DNA of 64,000 bases from Prevotellaceae bacterium UBA6398 (GTDB lineage: Bacteria; Bacteroidota; Bacteroidia; Bacteroidales; Bacteroidaceae). Made by a program: the position numbers and the translations under genes. The stretch lies in NCBI GenBank assembly GCA_002437495.1, contig DJQA01000001.1, positions 78,547 to 142,546 of the forward strand. Direction: 5' to 3'. Shown piece after piece: positions 8,976 to 18,081 of the stretch. Numbering within the stretch: the first letter of the stretch is position 1; every line of letters begins with the position of its first letter. The notes under the pieces were generated by a model that searched no databases, was not told the DNA's origin, and saw nothing but the letters and a program-made list of their open reading frames with translations.

Positions 8976-10342
8976 GCAACGCAATATCACTTTACGAGCT
9001 CACAACAAACATAAGGCTGGCCATAACCCGCGCCCTGCCATACACCTACTGGGTGAGGGCGGAAATAAGCGAGGGCAGGCAAAACATAAACGGCCATTAC
9101 TACTGCAAGTTCATAGAAAAAAACACCGCAGGGCAGGATATTGCCTCGGCAAACGGCATAATATGGGCAGGAACATACACCGCAATCAAGGCACGCTTTG
9201 AGCGCGAAACAGGCCAACCCCTCGCTGCCGGTATAAAAGTGCTTGTAAACGTAAAGGTGAACTTCCACGAACGTTACGGGCTTTCGCTCGTAGTTAACGA
9301 CATCGACCCTTCATACACCATTGGCGACATGGTGCGCCGCCGCAAGGAAATATTGGCACAACTCGCGAAAGACGGAGTTGCCAACATGAATAAAGAAACA
9401 GAACTGCCACGCCCGCTTATGCGCATAGCCGTGATAACAAGCGAAACGGCGGCAGGCTACGGCGACTTTTGCAACCACATAAAAACAAACGGTGCGGCTT
9501 TCCGCTTTAACATAAGGCTGTTCCCCGCCATTATGCAGGGCGACAAGGTGGAAGCATCGGTTATAGCAGCCCTCAACCGCATTTCCGCCGAAGCTGACAA
9601 CTGGGACGCAGTTGCCATAATACGCGGCGGCGGGGCTGTGAGCGACTTGAACGGCTTCGAGTCATACGCCCTGGCATCAAACATAGCACAATTCGTGTTG
9701 CCGGTTATTACAGGCATAGGCCACGAAAGAGACGAAACGGTAATAGACCTCGTGGCAAACACGCGATGCAAAACACCCACGGCAGTTGCCGACTTCTTGG
9801 TTTCGTGCGCACAAAAGGAACTGGAAGAGCAAGGCACACTGTCGCTGCGGCTGCAACGGGCAACCATGCAAGTAGTATCGGCACAAAACAAGCGATTGGC
9901 TGCCACAGCGGCGCGAATAAACCCGGCGTTCTCAAATCTGTGCCGGGTTGCAAGACTGTATTTCGACCGCCTGCTGATGCGAATACCACAAGCCGTGAAA
10001 GATGTTTGCGCACGCGAAGAGACACGCCGGCAAAGGCTCGCAGTAAAAATGGAAATGCTCGCAACCGGAGCAACGCGACAGCAAAACGCGGAAATAATGC
10101 GCCGCACCGACCGCATAAGGAGAGCCGCAACCATAATGCTGCAAAACCAAAAAACACGAATAGACACCGCTGAAAAGAACATAAAGCTCGCCGGGCCGGA
10201 AAGGGTGTTCAAACTGGGATTCTCGCTTACAACCATAGGCGGCAAAGCAGTTGTTGACGCATCGCAACTCAAGCCCGGAGACATAATAAACACGCGATTT
10301 GCCAAAGGGGAAACCGTGAGCCGTGTGGAAGAAACCGAATGA
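8972..10342 (+). CDS. xseA: Exodeoxyribonuclease VII large subunit
   Basis: A 456-residue nuclease subunit that, with XseB, degrades single-stranded DNA from both ends. An N-terminal OB-fold (about 1-100, with YWVRAEISE and NGHYYCKFIE) is followed by the catalytic domain with VAIIRGGGAVSDL and PVITGIGHERDETVIDL, then a long coiled coil and the C-terminal GFSLTT segment. The start at 8972 overlaps the subtilase stop by ATGA and begins MSNAISLYEL; an in-frame start at 8885 would add 29 residues read from inside the subtilase gene. xseB follows after 11 nt. Confidence 0.93.
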   Translation: MSNAISLYELTTNIRLAITRALPYTYWVRAEISEGRQNINGHYYCKFIEKNTAGQDIASANGIIWAGTYTAIKARFERETGQPLAAGIKVLVNVKVNFHERYGLSLVVNDIDPSYTIGDMVRRRKEILAQLAKDGVANMNKETELPRPLMRIAVITSETAAGYGDFCNHIKTNGAAFRFNIRLFPAIMQGDKVEASVIAALNRISAEADNWDAVAIIRGGGAVSDLNGFESYALASNIAQFVLPVITGIGHERDETVIDLVANTRCKTPTAVADFLVSCAQKELEEQGTLSLRLQRATMQVVSAQNKRLAATAARINPAFSNLCRVARLYFDRLLMRIPQAVKDVCAREETRRQRLAVKMEMLATGATRQQNAEIMRRTDRIRRAATIMLQNQKTRIDTAEKNIKLAGPERVFKLGFSLTTIGGKAVVDASQLKPGDIINTRFAKGETVSRVEETE

Positions 10343-10353
10343 CTATACACTGA

Positions 10354-10614
10354 ATGAATATGGAAACGGAGAAACTAACTTACGCCGAAGCGATGTACGA
10401 GCTCGAAAGCATCGTGGAGCATGTAGAGCAGAACGAGATGGACATTGACGGCCTTACCGAGCGACTTAAACGAGCGCAGCAACTCGTTAAATTCTGCCGC
10501 GAACGCCTGCTCAAAACCGAGGAGGAGGTGAAAAGCATCCTGTCGTCTGAAGATTTGAAAGCCACGTCAGACAACCACGCCGGCGAGCCGAAAGACACGG
10601 AGTTTCCCTTTTAA
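10354..10614 (+). CDS. xseB: Exodeoxyribonuclease VII small subunit
   Basis: An 86-residue partner of XseA. The helical-hairpin core is plain: LTYAEAMYELESIVEHVEQ, then LTERLKRAQQLVKFCRERL, the usual XseB pattern. The C-terminal 20 residues are a charged, variable tail. ATG codons at 10354 and 10360 are both possible (M-N-M-E...). It lies 11 nt after xseA and completes the enzyme. Confidence 0.9.
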   Translation: MNMETEKLTYAEAMYELESIVEHVEQNEMDIDGLTERLKRAQQLVKFCRERLLKTEEEVKSILSSEDLKATSDNHAGEPKDTEFPF

Positions 10615-10623
10615 CGCGGCGGA

Positions 10624-10655
10624 TTTGCGGGTATTTGAAAAAACCGCTAACTTTG
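10624..10655 (+). promoter_or_regulatory. Full promoter for the coiled-coil protein
   Basis: -33 TTTG at 10624-10627, a 20-bp spacer, and -7 TAACTTTG at 10648-10655. This is one of the best matches to the Bacteroidetes consensus in the window. The predicted start of transcription near 10660 excludes the upstream in-frame start at 10635. Confidence 0.75.
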
Positions 10656-10688
10656 CGCGAAATTATACCGTACAACCAACGATTTATC

Positions 10689-11567
10689 ATGAACAGGAAA
10701 AAAATCATCATTCCGGCAGTTGTCGTGGTGGTGCTTCTGTTGGGCGGGTTGGGATATACGCTCTTCAACCTGCAAAAGCAGAAAAAGGCCAACGCCGACC
10801 TGCAGCAACTCGCCACGCTCGACAAAAAAGAGATGGAAAACGAGTACACACAGTTTGCGCTGCAGTATGACGAGCTTAAACGCTCCATAAAGAACGACTC
10901 GCTCATGCAACAGCTTACAAAGGAGCAGCAGCGCACGAAGAACCTGCTTGCAGAGCTGAAACAGGTGAGAAGCGATGACGCAAGGGAGATAACCCGGCTT
11001 AAAAGGGAACTCGCCACGGTGCGTGCCGTTTTGAGAAGCTACATATTGCAAGTTGACTCGCTGCAACGCATGAACACCGCGCTTGCATCCGAGAACGAGC
11101 AGGTTAAGGCGCAATACAACGAGGCAACCACAAGAATTTCGAGTCTGAACAGCGAGAAGGCAAATCTTTCTGAAAAGGTGGCAATAGCCTCGCAGCTCGA
11201 TGCAACGGGAATATCGGTGCAGGCGCAGAACAAGCGCAACAAAAAAGCCAAGAAAATTAAGGACGTGCGCCGTTTTGTGGTTCACTTCACAATTACGAAG
11301 AACATAACCGCCTCGACAGGAAATCGCAATATTTACGTGCGCCTTTTGCAGCCAACAAACTCGGTTGTAAATCCTTCGGGGTCGTTCAGCTACGAAAACA
11401 GAAGTCTGCAATTCTCCGCGTCAAAGGTAATAGAATACACGGGAGAGGAACAGAGTGTTACGCTCTACATTCCGGTTGGCGAGACATTGAGCGCAGGAAC
11501 GTACCGCTGCGACATATTCGCTGACAAGCAAAACATTGGCACCGGCTCGGTGAGCATAAACAGATAA
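10689..11567 (+). CDS. Membrane-anchored coiled-coil protein of unknown function
   Basis: A 292-residue protein that starts MNRKKIII with one membrane helix (about 5-25, rich in V/L/G). A long coiled coil follows (about 27-180; repeated leucine/charged heptads such as ITRLKRELATVRAVL). A C-terminal beta-rich domain (about 200-292) begins RRFVVHFTITKN and ends IGTGSVSINR. The start at 10689 was preferred over 10635 because it follows the promoter and gives a normal signal-anchor. It probably faces the periplasm. Similar proteins occur in Bacteroidales, but no function is known to me. It converges on the mrp gene through a shared terminator. Confidence 0.75.
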   Translation: MNRKKIIIPAVVVVVLLLGGLGYTLFNLQKQKKANADLQQLATLDKKEMENEYTQFALQYDELKRSIKNDSLMQQLTKEQQRTKNLLAELKQVRSDDAREITRLKRELATVRAVLRSYILQVDSLQRMNTALASENEQVKAQYNEATTRISSLNSEKANLSEKVAIASQLDATGISVQAQNKRNKKAKKIKDVRRFVVHFTITKNITASTGNRNIYVRLLQPTNSVVNPSGSFSYENRSLQFSASKVIEYTGEEQSVTLYIPVGETLSAGTYRCDIFADKQNIGTGSVSINR

Positions 11568-11583
11568 CGCAAAAAGAGCAACA

Positions 11584-11621
11584 AAAAAACAAAGGCGCGG
11601 AAATCCGCGCCTTTGTTTTTT
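11584..11621. terminator. Bidirectional terminator
   Basis: A symmetric hairpin (AACAAAGGCGCGG pairing with CCGCGCCTTTGTT, 4-nt loop) flanked by A- and T-runs lies between the convergent coiled-coil gene and mrp. Confidence 0.9.
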
Positions 11622-11639
11622 CTTTCCGCCATAAGGGGC

Positions 11640-12734
11640 TTACCTCATTCCCACAGGCTTTGTGGGTGGCAATTCTCTGTTGCGCCTTTCGGTGGCAGCC
11701 ACTGTGTTGTCTGCAAGTGCGGCAAAAGCTTTGCCCACCACCGATGCGCCGTCAACGGCCGCAGGTGTACCGTTGTCGCCGCTTTCACACACCGACTGCA
11801 CTATGGGAATTTCGCCAAGCACCGGCACACCCATTTCATCTGCAAGACACCTGACGCCGCCGTTGCCAAAGATGTAGTACTTGTTTTCGGGCAGTTCGGC
11901 CGGCGTAAACCAAGCCATGTTCTCCACCAACCCGAGTATGGGCACATTCACTTGCTCATTCCGGTACATGTCAATGCCTTTGCGGGCATCGGCAAGGGCC
12001 ACCTGTTGCGGCGTGCTCACAATAACCGCACCCGTAATGGGAACTGACTGCAAAAGCGTCAGATGTATGTCGCTCGTGCCGGGAGGTGTATCAATTATGA
12101 AATAGTCAAGATTGCCCCAGTCTGCCTCGAAAATCAGCTGCTTCAAGGCATTGCTCGCCATGGCTCCGCGCCAAAGCGTGGCCGTGTGCGGGTTTACGAA
12201 AAAGCCTATCGAAAGCATCTTGACGTTATACTTCTCGGCAGGGATTATGAGCTGTTTGCCGTTCACGTTCTCGCCGAGCGGCTGAAAGTTCTCGAGTCCG
12301 AACATTTTGGGCATTGACGGACCGAAGATGTCTGCATCGAGCAGTCCCACGCGGCAGCCCTTCATGGCCAATGAAACGGCTAAGTTGGCGGCAACGGTCG
12401 ACTTGCCCACTCCGCCCTTGCCCGACGAAACGGCTATGATGTTCTTTATGTTCGGCAGCACCGGCTCCTGTTTCTTTGGGGCTTCCGCCTTTTTAACAGA
12501 AACCTCGACATCGAGGTCCTTGCTCACATAAGCCTTGACCGATGCTTCGGCCGAGCGCACAACCGACTTTATGAACGGGTCGGTTTCTTTGGGGAAGATT
12601 ATGGAGAACGACACCTTGTTGCCGTCTATCCTTATGTTGTCCTCCACCATTCCGGCCTCCACTATGTTTTTGCCGGTTCCGGGATAGCGCACCTTCTCAA
12701 GTGCGTCCATTATAAGTTTTGGATATATAGCCAT
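11640..12734 (-). CDS. mrp: Mrp/ApbC family Fe-S cluster carrier ATPase
   Basis: A 364-residue P-loop ATPase that delivers iron-sulfur clusters to target proteins. An N-terminal MIP18/DUF59-type domain (about 1-80) precedes the deviant Walker A GKGGVGKST (105-113), LLDADIFGPSMPKM and DTPPGTSD. The CxxC motif found near the C-terminus of many Mrp proteins is not evident here, so cluster binding may differ. Cytosolic. It starts 8 nt after trmB on the same strand, so the two form an operon. Confidence 0.88.
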   Translation of the reverse strand: MAIYPKLIMDALEKVRYPGTGKNIVEAGMVEDNIRIDGNKVSFSIIFPKETDPFIKSVVRSAEASVKAYVSKDLDVEVSVKKAEAPKKQEPVLPNIKNIIAVSSGKGGVGKSTVAANLAVSLAMKGCRVGLLDADIFGPSMPKMFGLENFQPLGENVNGKQLIIPAEKYNVKMLSIGFFVNPHTATLWRGAMASNALKQLIFEADWGNLDYFIIDTPPGTSDIHLTLLQSVPITGAVIVSTPQQVALADARKGIDMYRNEQVNVPILGLVENMAWFTPAELPENKYYIFGNGGVRCLADEMGVPVLGEIPIVQSVCESGDNGTPAAVDGASVVGKAFAALADNTVAATERRNRELPPTKPVGMR

Positions 12735-12742
12735 GCTTGTTT

Positions 12743-13507
12743 TTATTTGGAAGTTTCGAGTGATGAGCGTTTCTGCCTATTATAGCTGCGATAGGAATCC
12801 AGCGGTATTTCAACATCGGGCTCACGCAGTTCCCCCTGCCTTGGCAGCGCAAAGCTTATGAACTTGATGTCAATGCCCCTGCCGCGCCACTGCTGCTCGT
12901 AATATGTTTGAATCGATGTTACCTCTGCGGGAACGTCTGCACCGGGAGCGTATATGTTGTTGCACATGCACAGCAGCGGAAGGTTGTTTTCCGAAACCAC
13001 ATGCTTTGTATAGGTGAACAGGAAATTGCTGTCGGTTTTCACATTAATCACGCCGCCGTCTTTCATGATTCTGCGATAGCGGTTTAGGAAATAAGTGGAT
13101 GTCATGCGTTTTTGCGCACGTTTCATCTGCGGGTCGCTGAATGTGAGCCAAAGGGAGTCCGCCTCGTCGGGAGCGAATATGCGGTCGATATTCTCTATTT
13201 CGGTGCGCAGAAAAGCCACATTCTCCACGCCATCGCCCAACGCCTGTGTTGCACCCGTCCACATTCTCGCGCCTTTTATGTCTACCCCTATGAAATTTCT
13301 TTGAACCCGGGCCTTTGCAAGCCCCACCGCATACTCTCCTCTGCCGCAGCCGAGTTCGAGCGTTATGGGATTGTCGTTGCCGAAAACCTTAGGTCCCCAT
13401 TTGCCGCGCAGCGGGCATTCCGCATGCTCGAGAGAACGAAACGGATATTCAAAAACGTTTGGATATTCGCGCATGTCGGCAAACTTCGCCAATTTGTTCT
13501 TTCCCAT
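12743..13507 (-). CDS. trmB: tRNA (guanine-N7-)-methyltransferase
   Basis: A 254-residue SAM-dependent enzyme that makes m7G46 in tRNA. Seen: the SAM-binding LELGCGRGEY (about 50-59), VDIKGARMW, and WLTFSDPQMK, the counterpart of the FPDPWPK substrate motif. The length is normal for Bacteroidetes TrmB, which has an N-terminal extension. First gene of the trmB-mrp pair. A TAACTTTG -7 box lies 30 nt upstream. Confidence 0.9.
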   Translation of the reverse strand: MGKNKLAKFADMREYPNVFEYPFRSLEHAECPLRGKWGPKVFGNDNPITLELGCGRGEYAVGLAKARVQRNFIGVDIKGARMWTGATQALGDGVENVAFLRTEIENIDRIFAPDEADSLWLTFSDPQMKRAQKRMTSTYFLNRYRRIMKDGGVINVKTDSNFLFTYTKHVVSENNLPLLCMCNNIYAPGADVPAEVTSIQTYYEQQWRGRGIDIKFISFALPRQGELREPDVEIPLDSYRSYNRQKRSSLETSK

Positions 13508-13536
13508 AATTTATGTGCCAGCTTGTAAAATATCGG

Positions 13537-13544
13537 CAAAGTTA
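13537..13544 (-). promoter_or_regulatory. -7 box (TAACTTTG) for trmB-mrp
   Basis: A perfect -7 match on the minus strand, 29 nt before the trmB ATG. A -33 TTTG is not evident at the usual spacing. Confidence 0.55.
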
Positions 13545-13662
13545 ACCATTTGCGTTCAGATAAAAAAACGGCGTACTTCCATTATGCCGGAAACGCGGAA
13601 GAACGCGCCAAAATTACGCAGATGGTTGATTTACAAAAACTTGCCCTTATTTTATCGCAACA

Positions 13663-13780
13663 GCATAAGTTTCTGCCTTAGAGACATTTACAATTGCAGA
13701 AAAAAGGTCTGATGTAATTTGAATTATATCAGACATAATTTTTTCTACATAGGACATGGTTTTTCCTGCATCAAATATAG
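13663..13780 (-). repeat. 21-bp phased array element, copy 3
   Basis: Read on the minus strand, four units occupy 13700-13780 and the tail 13663-13699. The -1 unit is in the CTG orientation (TATGTCTGATATA) and the -2 unit is CATGTCCTATGTA, the reverse complement type of the same unit in copies 2, 6 and 12. A degenerate end of the GTAGGGGCG element lies 49 bp outside it. Nothing else is seen in the trmB-coaE gap. Confidence 0.9.
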
Positions 13781-13815
13781 TTTTCGGGGGAATTTGGAAA
13801 GGATGGGCAATTAAG

Positions 13816-13853
13816 GTTTTGCGCCAATTGTCGTGGCGTAAGGCATACGCCCT
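13816..13853 (-). repeat. Degenerate end of the GTAGGGGCG palindromic element
   Basis: On the minus strand, GGGCGTATGCCTTACGCC, then ACGAC in place of CCTAC, then AATTGGCGCAAAA, matches the right end of the intact copies at 28.3 and 63.9 kb. The other end was not recognised. It lies exactly 49 bp from array copy 3. Confidence 0.7.
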
Positions 13854-13892
13854 AAGCACCCATACCCGAACCATGTTGGTAAGTGCACGGCA

Positions 13893-14504
13893 TTATTCGT
13901 TTTTCGCCGCCGCAGTAAGCAACGCCACAAGTCTGCGGGCCTCTTCGCGCATATCCGTCTCGCCATCGTTATGCACCACAAAGTCGGCACGACGTGCCTT
14001 TTCGTCCTCCGCCAGCTGCATAGCCATCCATTTTCTCACCATGTGTGCCGGAATTCCATCGCGCTCCATTACGCGCTCCACTCTAACCTCTTCAGGAGCA
14101 GACACGAGCACGGAAAAATCAACCTCGTTGTCAAAATGCGCCTCATAAAGCAAGGCACATTCCATAAACACAAGATGCGACTCTCGGCTTTCCGCCCACC
14201 TGCGCCACGCTTCCCTTACACAAGGGTGTACCACAGCGTCAAAACGCGCGGCGTTCTGCTCCGAAGTGTGAAGAAATTTGCGTATTACAGGTTTGTTGAG
14301 CGAGCCGTTGTCTTTGAATATTTCAGGCGATACGAGTTTGCGCAAACGCCGGCGCAAACCCTCGTTTTCGAGCATTTCCCTGCGCGCCGCCGTGTCGGTG
14401 TCGAAAACGGGGAAGCCCATGCTTTCCAATATGCGGCAAAAATACGATTTCCCGCTGCCTATGCCGCCCGTTACGCCTACAAGAAGCCTGCCGTCACTGA
14501 CCAT
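13893..14504 (-). CDS. coaE: Dephospho-CoA kinase
   Basis: A 203-residue cytosolic kinase catalysing the last step of coenzyme A synthesis. P-loop GGIGSGKS at 13-20, then FDTDTAAR for dephospho-CoA binding, the lid-type segment FLHTSEQNAARFDAVVHP and RRADFVVHNDGE near the C-terminus. The length is normal. The start overlaps the end of ybbR by 11 nt. It is the last gene of the nusB-yajC-ybbR-coaE operon, an order conserved in Bacteroidetes. Confidence 0.92.
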   Translation of the reverse strand: MVSDGRLLVGVTGGIGSGKSYFCRILESMGFPVFDTDTAARREMLENEGLRRRLRKLVSPEIFKDNGSLNKPVIRKFLHTSEQNAARFDAVVHPCVREAWRRWAESRESHLVFMECALLYEAHFDNEVDFSVLVSAPEEVRVERVMERDGIPAHMVRKWMAMQLAEDEKARRADFVVHNDGETDMREEARRLVALLTAAAKNE

Positions 14505-15492
14505 CCGATGAAGGCACGTCTTCTATTACAAACTCCACCTCGCCCGGCGATATCCTTGCGTGCGACACTCCGGCGGGGAGAGTCTTAAGGCGCGGGGAGA
14601 ACTTTCCGCTTACGTTGTTGATAAGCTCATCGTAGCTAACCACTATTACGAAGCTTTCCGCATTAACCGAATTGTACTTTGAAGCCCCCACCTGAAACGT
14701 TACGTTGACTTTTGGCGGGAAAGTGCGCAAAACCTTTGTTGCAGGGAAATTCACCATCTCAACAGGCACCTGCACGGTTTTTTCGGTAATAATGTCAACA
14801 TACACCTTTGCCTTTACCTGCGAGGGTACGAATTTTGCTCCTCTCACCCCGTGTATTGGTACCACGAGAGCCGTGTCGCGCCTCAACCCCGAAATTTCAA
14901 ACGCGGTGGTATATGCGGCAGTCATTGTGTCGAGCACGTTTTCAAGCGCATAAACACTTACGGAATCGGGAATGACCGACACGCCCGACACCCTCATCTG
15001 CCCGTCCGTGCCCACTCTTCCAAGAAACCTTATGGGAAGCCTTTTGTATGCGCCATAGTTGAAATAATAATCTATGGTATCGGGACGGTAAGAAACCAAA
15101 CGCGTTGACGATGAAAGCTGACGGGTAACCTGCTTCATAAGCTCGCGGGTGAGTATAGTTACATGGCCGCCACTTACTTCGTATTGCGAAAAGTCTATCT
15201 TAATCGGCGAAAAGTTTGTGAAATAACGGTATTGCAAAAGTGTGGAACCGTGGTCTCTCAACACCACACGCAGCGATGGCTGTGGCGGAGTGGTTATAAC
15301 CACTTTCTCGGGCACGTTTACGAGATTAACAGGCACTTCGAACTCCATTTCGTAATAGGAACTGAGGTTCTGGAACAGCCAAAAGCAAGTTGACAATACC
15401 ACAAAAAACAGGAATTTCAGAAATTGCCTGTTCAGTATTTTAGAAAACACTCGCCCGAGATTGCCTTTCGTAACTCCGCCCTTCATGTGCAT
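14494..15492 (-). CDS. YbbR-like domain protein
   Basis: A 332-residue membrane-anchored protein with a short cytosolic N-terminus, one membrane helix (about 27-44, FLKFLFFVVLSTCFWLF) and a periplasmic part built of YbbR-type repeats (for example EFEVPVNLVNVPEKVVI and TVQVPVEMVNFPATKV). In other phyla YbbR-domain proteins act with the diadenylate cyclase CdaA; no cdaA is seen here, so the role in this organism is open. Alternative starts at 15492 and 15486 are equivalent. Overlaps coaE by 11 nt. Confidence 0.85.
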   Translation of the reverse strand: MHMKGGVTKGNLGRVFSKILNRQFLKFLFFVVLSTCFWLFQNLSSYYEMEFEVPVNLVNVPEKVVITTPPQPSLRVVLRDHGSTLLQYRYFTNFSPIKIDFSQYEVSGGHVTILTRELMKQVTRQLSSSTRLVSYRPDTIDYYFNYGAYKRLPIRFLGRVGTDGQMRVSGVSVIPDSVSVYALENVLDTMTAAYTTAFEISGLRRDTALVVPIHGVRGAKFVPSQVKAKVYVDIITEKTVQVPVEMVNFPATKVLRTFPPKVNVTFQVGASKYNSVNAESFVIVVSYDELINNVSGKFSPRLKTLPAGVSHARISPGEVEFVIEDVPSSDGQ

Positions 15493-15582
15493 TTAATGAA
15501 GCGCCCCGCCCGGTTCATAGTCCGTGCAGGGCGCGGGTTGCCTTACGTCTAAAACGCCCGCGCTTTGCCGCCGGCGATAAAT

Positions 15583-15909
15583 TCAGCGCACCTGCTGTGT
15601 GGCCGCTGCGTTTGCGAATATGTGGGTCTTTTCAACCTTAACCTTAACGTCGCGGGCAATTTCAAGTACCACTACGTTCTTGGTGTCGTCTATCTCCTTG
15701 ATTGTGCCATGCACACCCCCATAGGTTACAACTTCCATTCCCGGCTCAAGAGAGTTACGGAACTTCTGTATTTCTTTCTGCTTTTTTTGTTGCGGGCGTA
15801 TCATGAAGAAATACATGATTGCGAAAATGGCAACAATCATTATCAGAAACGTCGCATCGAAACCGCCCCCCTGAGGAGCTGCTGCAAGAATTGAAACAAA
15901 GTGATTCAT
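15583..15909 (-). CDS. yajC: Preprotein translocase subunit YajC
   Basis: A 108-residue inner-membrane protein accessory to SecDF-YidC. One membrane helix (about 20-40, FLIMIVAIFAIMYFFMI) is followed by the family signature RPQQKKQKE and a small soluble domain with GMEVVTYGGVHGTI. The length is normal. It lies between nusB and ybbR in the operon. Confidence 0.92.
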   Translation of the reverse strand: MNHFVSILAAAPQGGGFDATFLIMIVAIFAIMYFFMIRPQQKKQKEIQKFRNSLEPGMEVVTYGGVHGTIKEIDDTKNVVVLEIARDVKVKVEKTHIFANAAATQQVR

Positions 15910-15982
15910 TGTCTTTTCTGTTTATTGTTTGTTGTTAATAATATAAATTGTGTTTTGTATTATCGCGGCAGGCCCTACTTCT

Positions 15983-16903
15983 TCATTTCATTATCACGCC
16001 CTCGGCACGCAGTTTCTTTACCACAAAGTCGAGCAAACCGTTAATGTATATATGGCTCTTGGGAGTGCTGTAAACCTTGGCGAGGTTGAGATATTCGTTT
16101 ATCGAAACAGCCGTCGGTATGGTGGGGAACGACATTATTTCGGCAAGAGCAGTCTGCATTATTACCACGTCCATAAGTGCCATTCGCGAGATTTTCCAAT
16201 TTCTTGCGTTGTCGCGTATCAGCGAGCGATACTCGTCTTCGTGCGCAAGCGTGTTGTGCATAAGCGTAATTGCAAATTCGCGGTCTTCATCGCTATCGTA
16301 TTCCGGAAGCAGCGGTTGGTCCTCACCGTTTTCCTCTTTGAAACGTTTTATTGTCTTTATAACAAAGGTGTCAACAATTTCGCGGTCGTCATTCCAGTAA
16401 AGGCTTTTTTCCTCAAACAGCGTGTCAATGTCTTCACATGGAACGAAGCAAGCTTTATAAGCCCTGCGCCAAAAAGTGCGGTCATCGGCATACTCGGGGT
16501 TCTTCAAACTCATGTATTCGCGGTAAGCATCGCTTTCCTTCACCGCTTTATAGAGTTTTCTAACAAGTGTTTCGTCCATTATGTCTGCCCCGGCGTTGTT
16601 GGCAAACGAACACAGAGCCTTGTTGCTCACCAACTGCTTTGCAAACCGGTTGTCGGCATAGCGGGTGTCTATCTCCACATCCAGATGAAGACGGTTGGCG
16701 CGGGCGCGCTGCACCTCTATATCTCGCACACCGTATTCATAGACCTTCCCTACAAGCATCAGAAGGTAGCGGTACATGTCGTATGACTTTGAGAGGCTGA
16801 ACAAAAGTTCTTTCTCTACCGACGCCGCAGACTTGTCGGGGTTCTGGTAATAAGAATACACTAATTGAACGACTTTAATTCGTATTAAATCACGATTTAT
16901 CAT
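15983..16903 (-). CDS. nusB: Transcription antitermination protein NusB (extended form)
   Basis: A 306-residue protein, about twice the length of E. coli NusB. It starts MINRDLIRIKVVQLVYSYYQ, and the canonical NusB helices are recognisable in the C-terminal half (FAITLMHNTLAHEDEYRSLI, then ISRMALMDVVIMQTALAEIM and SINEYLNLAKVYSTPKSHIYING). The long insertion and extension are standard for Bacteroidetes. NusB with NusE binds boxA RNA in rRNA antitermination. ATG 16903 was chosen over the TTG at 16909. First gene of the operon. Confidence 0.9.
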   Translation of the reverse strand: MINRDLIRIKVVQLVYSYYQNPDKSAASVEKELLFSLSKSYDMYRYLLMLVGKVYEYGVRDIEVQRARANRLHLDVEIDTRYADNRFAKQLVSNKALCSFANNAGADIMDETLVRKLYKAVKESDAYREYMSLKNPEYADDRTFWRRAYKACFVPCEDIDTLFEEKSLYWNDDREIVDTFVIKTIKRFKEENGEDQPLLPEYDSDEDREFAITLMHNTLAHEDEYRSLIRDNARNWKISRMALMDVVIMQTALAEIMSFPTIPTAVSINEYLNLAKVYSTPKSHIYINGLLDFVVKKLRAEGVIMK

Positions 16904-16947
16904 AATCAAACATAGATCTTCTGCGAGAGACGCAAATTCCGCAGGTG

Positions 16948-16955
16948 CAAATATA
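16948..16955 (-). promoter_or_regulatory. -7 box (TATATTTG) for nusB-yajC-ybbR-coaE
   Basis: An exact -7 match on the minus strand 44 nt before the nusB ATG. A weak TTTA stands at the -33 position with a 19-bp spacer. Confidence 0.5.
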
Positions 16956-17029
16956 ATAAGATTCTGCGAATCCGTAAAGGTTTTTCGTACAATAAGCCCT
17001 TAGCCTGCCAACTAAAATTATGCTGCGGC

Positions 17030-17893
17030 TCATTCCGAATACGCCTCCAGCATTCCATTGGCCGCCGCAATGATTTCACGGCGCAGGTGCGCGGGGGCTG
17101 CCACTCTTATGCCTGCGCCGTGATAAAGCAGCTCGTGCACAAAGTCGGCAGACACGCACACGTCGAGTTCAAAGCGGCACACGTATTTCCCACCGTTCTC
17201 CAAAGGCTTTTCCGTTTGCGAGACGTGCAGCGGAAGTGTTCTCAAAAAAGCCGCGTTCCTTGCATCGGCCTCTATCACTATGTGTTCGGGGCTTTGTTCC
17301 TCGCCGCCGTAAACTCCGAAACTGTATGCGAAATAGCGCTTGGCGTCAAACCGCGCAGCGTGGGGGAAAGGCTTTGGCGTGGGTGCAAGAGACGACATGC
17401 GGTCGAGGGCAAACGTGCGCACTTCGCGGTGGACAGATGAAAATCCCACCACATAGCAACGTCCGCGAAATGTGCGCAGGCAGTAGGGGGCGAGAAGCAT
17501 TTTATATTGCGGCTTGTCGAACGGCGAGTAAACGGCCTCCAAACAGGTGCGCCTGTCCATTGCCCGCGAAACGGCGGCAATGTGGACATAACCCGCAGGA
17601 CGCGGCTCGCGCATTATGGGTGCGCCGTCATTGCAGTCCTCGCCGCTGAAAAGCTGGCGCAGGAACTCCTGCTCTCTGCCTTCGCGCAAATCCAGACTGT
17701 AAAGCCCGCGGTCAACGCGTATGCTTATGCCGTAGCGTTCCCACAACAAGTGGCGGTTATCGTAGAATGTTGAAGAAGCCATGGGCTGCGCTTTCTCGTC
17801 GCACGCTGCCCACGCGGCAAGTATCTCCTCGCGAGACAGTTGCCCGCGCCGGAACAAAAGTTTTGCAAGCCATATTGCCTTATTCCTGCCCAT
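17030..17893 (-). CDS. WYL-domain transcriptional regulator
   Basis: A 287-residue regulator. The N-terminal winged-helix-like part (about 1-60) is followed by a WYL domain (about 125-190), seen as LEAVYSPFDKPQYKMLLAPYCLRTFRGRCYVVG, and a WCX-type C-terminal region with SFGVYGGEE. WYL proteins bind nucleic acids or ligands and often control defence or DNA-damage genes. It is divergent from the two-gene operon of unknown function at 18082, with a 188-bp shared gap, so control of that operon is a reasonable inference. Confidence 0.8.
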   Translation of the reverse strand: MGRNKAIWLAKLLFRRGQLSREEILAAWAACDEKAQPMASSTFYDNRHLLWERYGISIRVDRGLYSLDLREGREQEFLRQLFSGEDCNDGAPIMREPRPAGYVHIAAVSRAMDRRTCLEAVYSPFDKPQYKMLLAPYCLRTFRGRCYVVGFSSVHREVRTFALDRMSSLAPTPKPFPHAARFDAKRYFAYSFGVYGGEEQSPEHIVIEADARNAAFLRTLPLHVSQTEKPLENGGKYVCRFELDVCVSADFVHELLYHGAGIRVAAPAHLRREIIAAANGMLEAYSE

Positions 17894-17984
17894 TACCTTA
17901 TTGCATTTTTATTTAAACCATCCCGCCACGGAAAATATTTTCGCCTTTTCTTTGCCATTCCGACATTTTCGGGTTTTGGCGGGA

Positions 17985-17992
17985 TATCTTTG
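17985..17992 (+). promoter_or_regulatory. -7 box (TATCTTTG) for the 18082 operon
   Basis: An exact TAnnTTTG match 89 nt before the ATG at 18082 in the gap shared with the WYL regulator. No good -33 was seen; the long leader leaves room for an operator. Confidence 0.45.
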
Positions 17993-18081
17993 CACCGTCG
18001 TTCGACAAAGATACACATATCCGGAAACAATGCCTTTTGCAAAGCAACAAAAAAACAACCAAATCAAAAAACCAATCTACC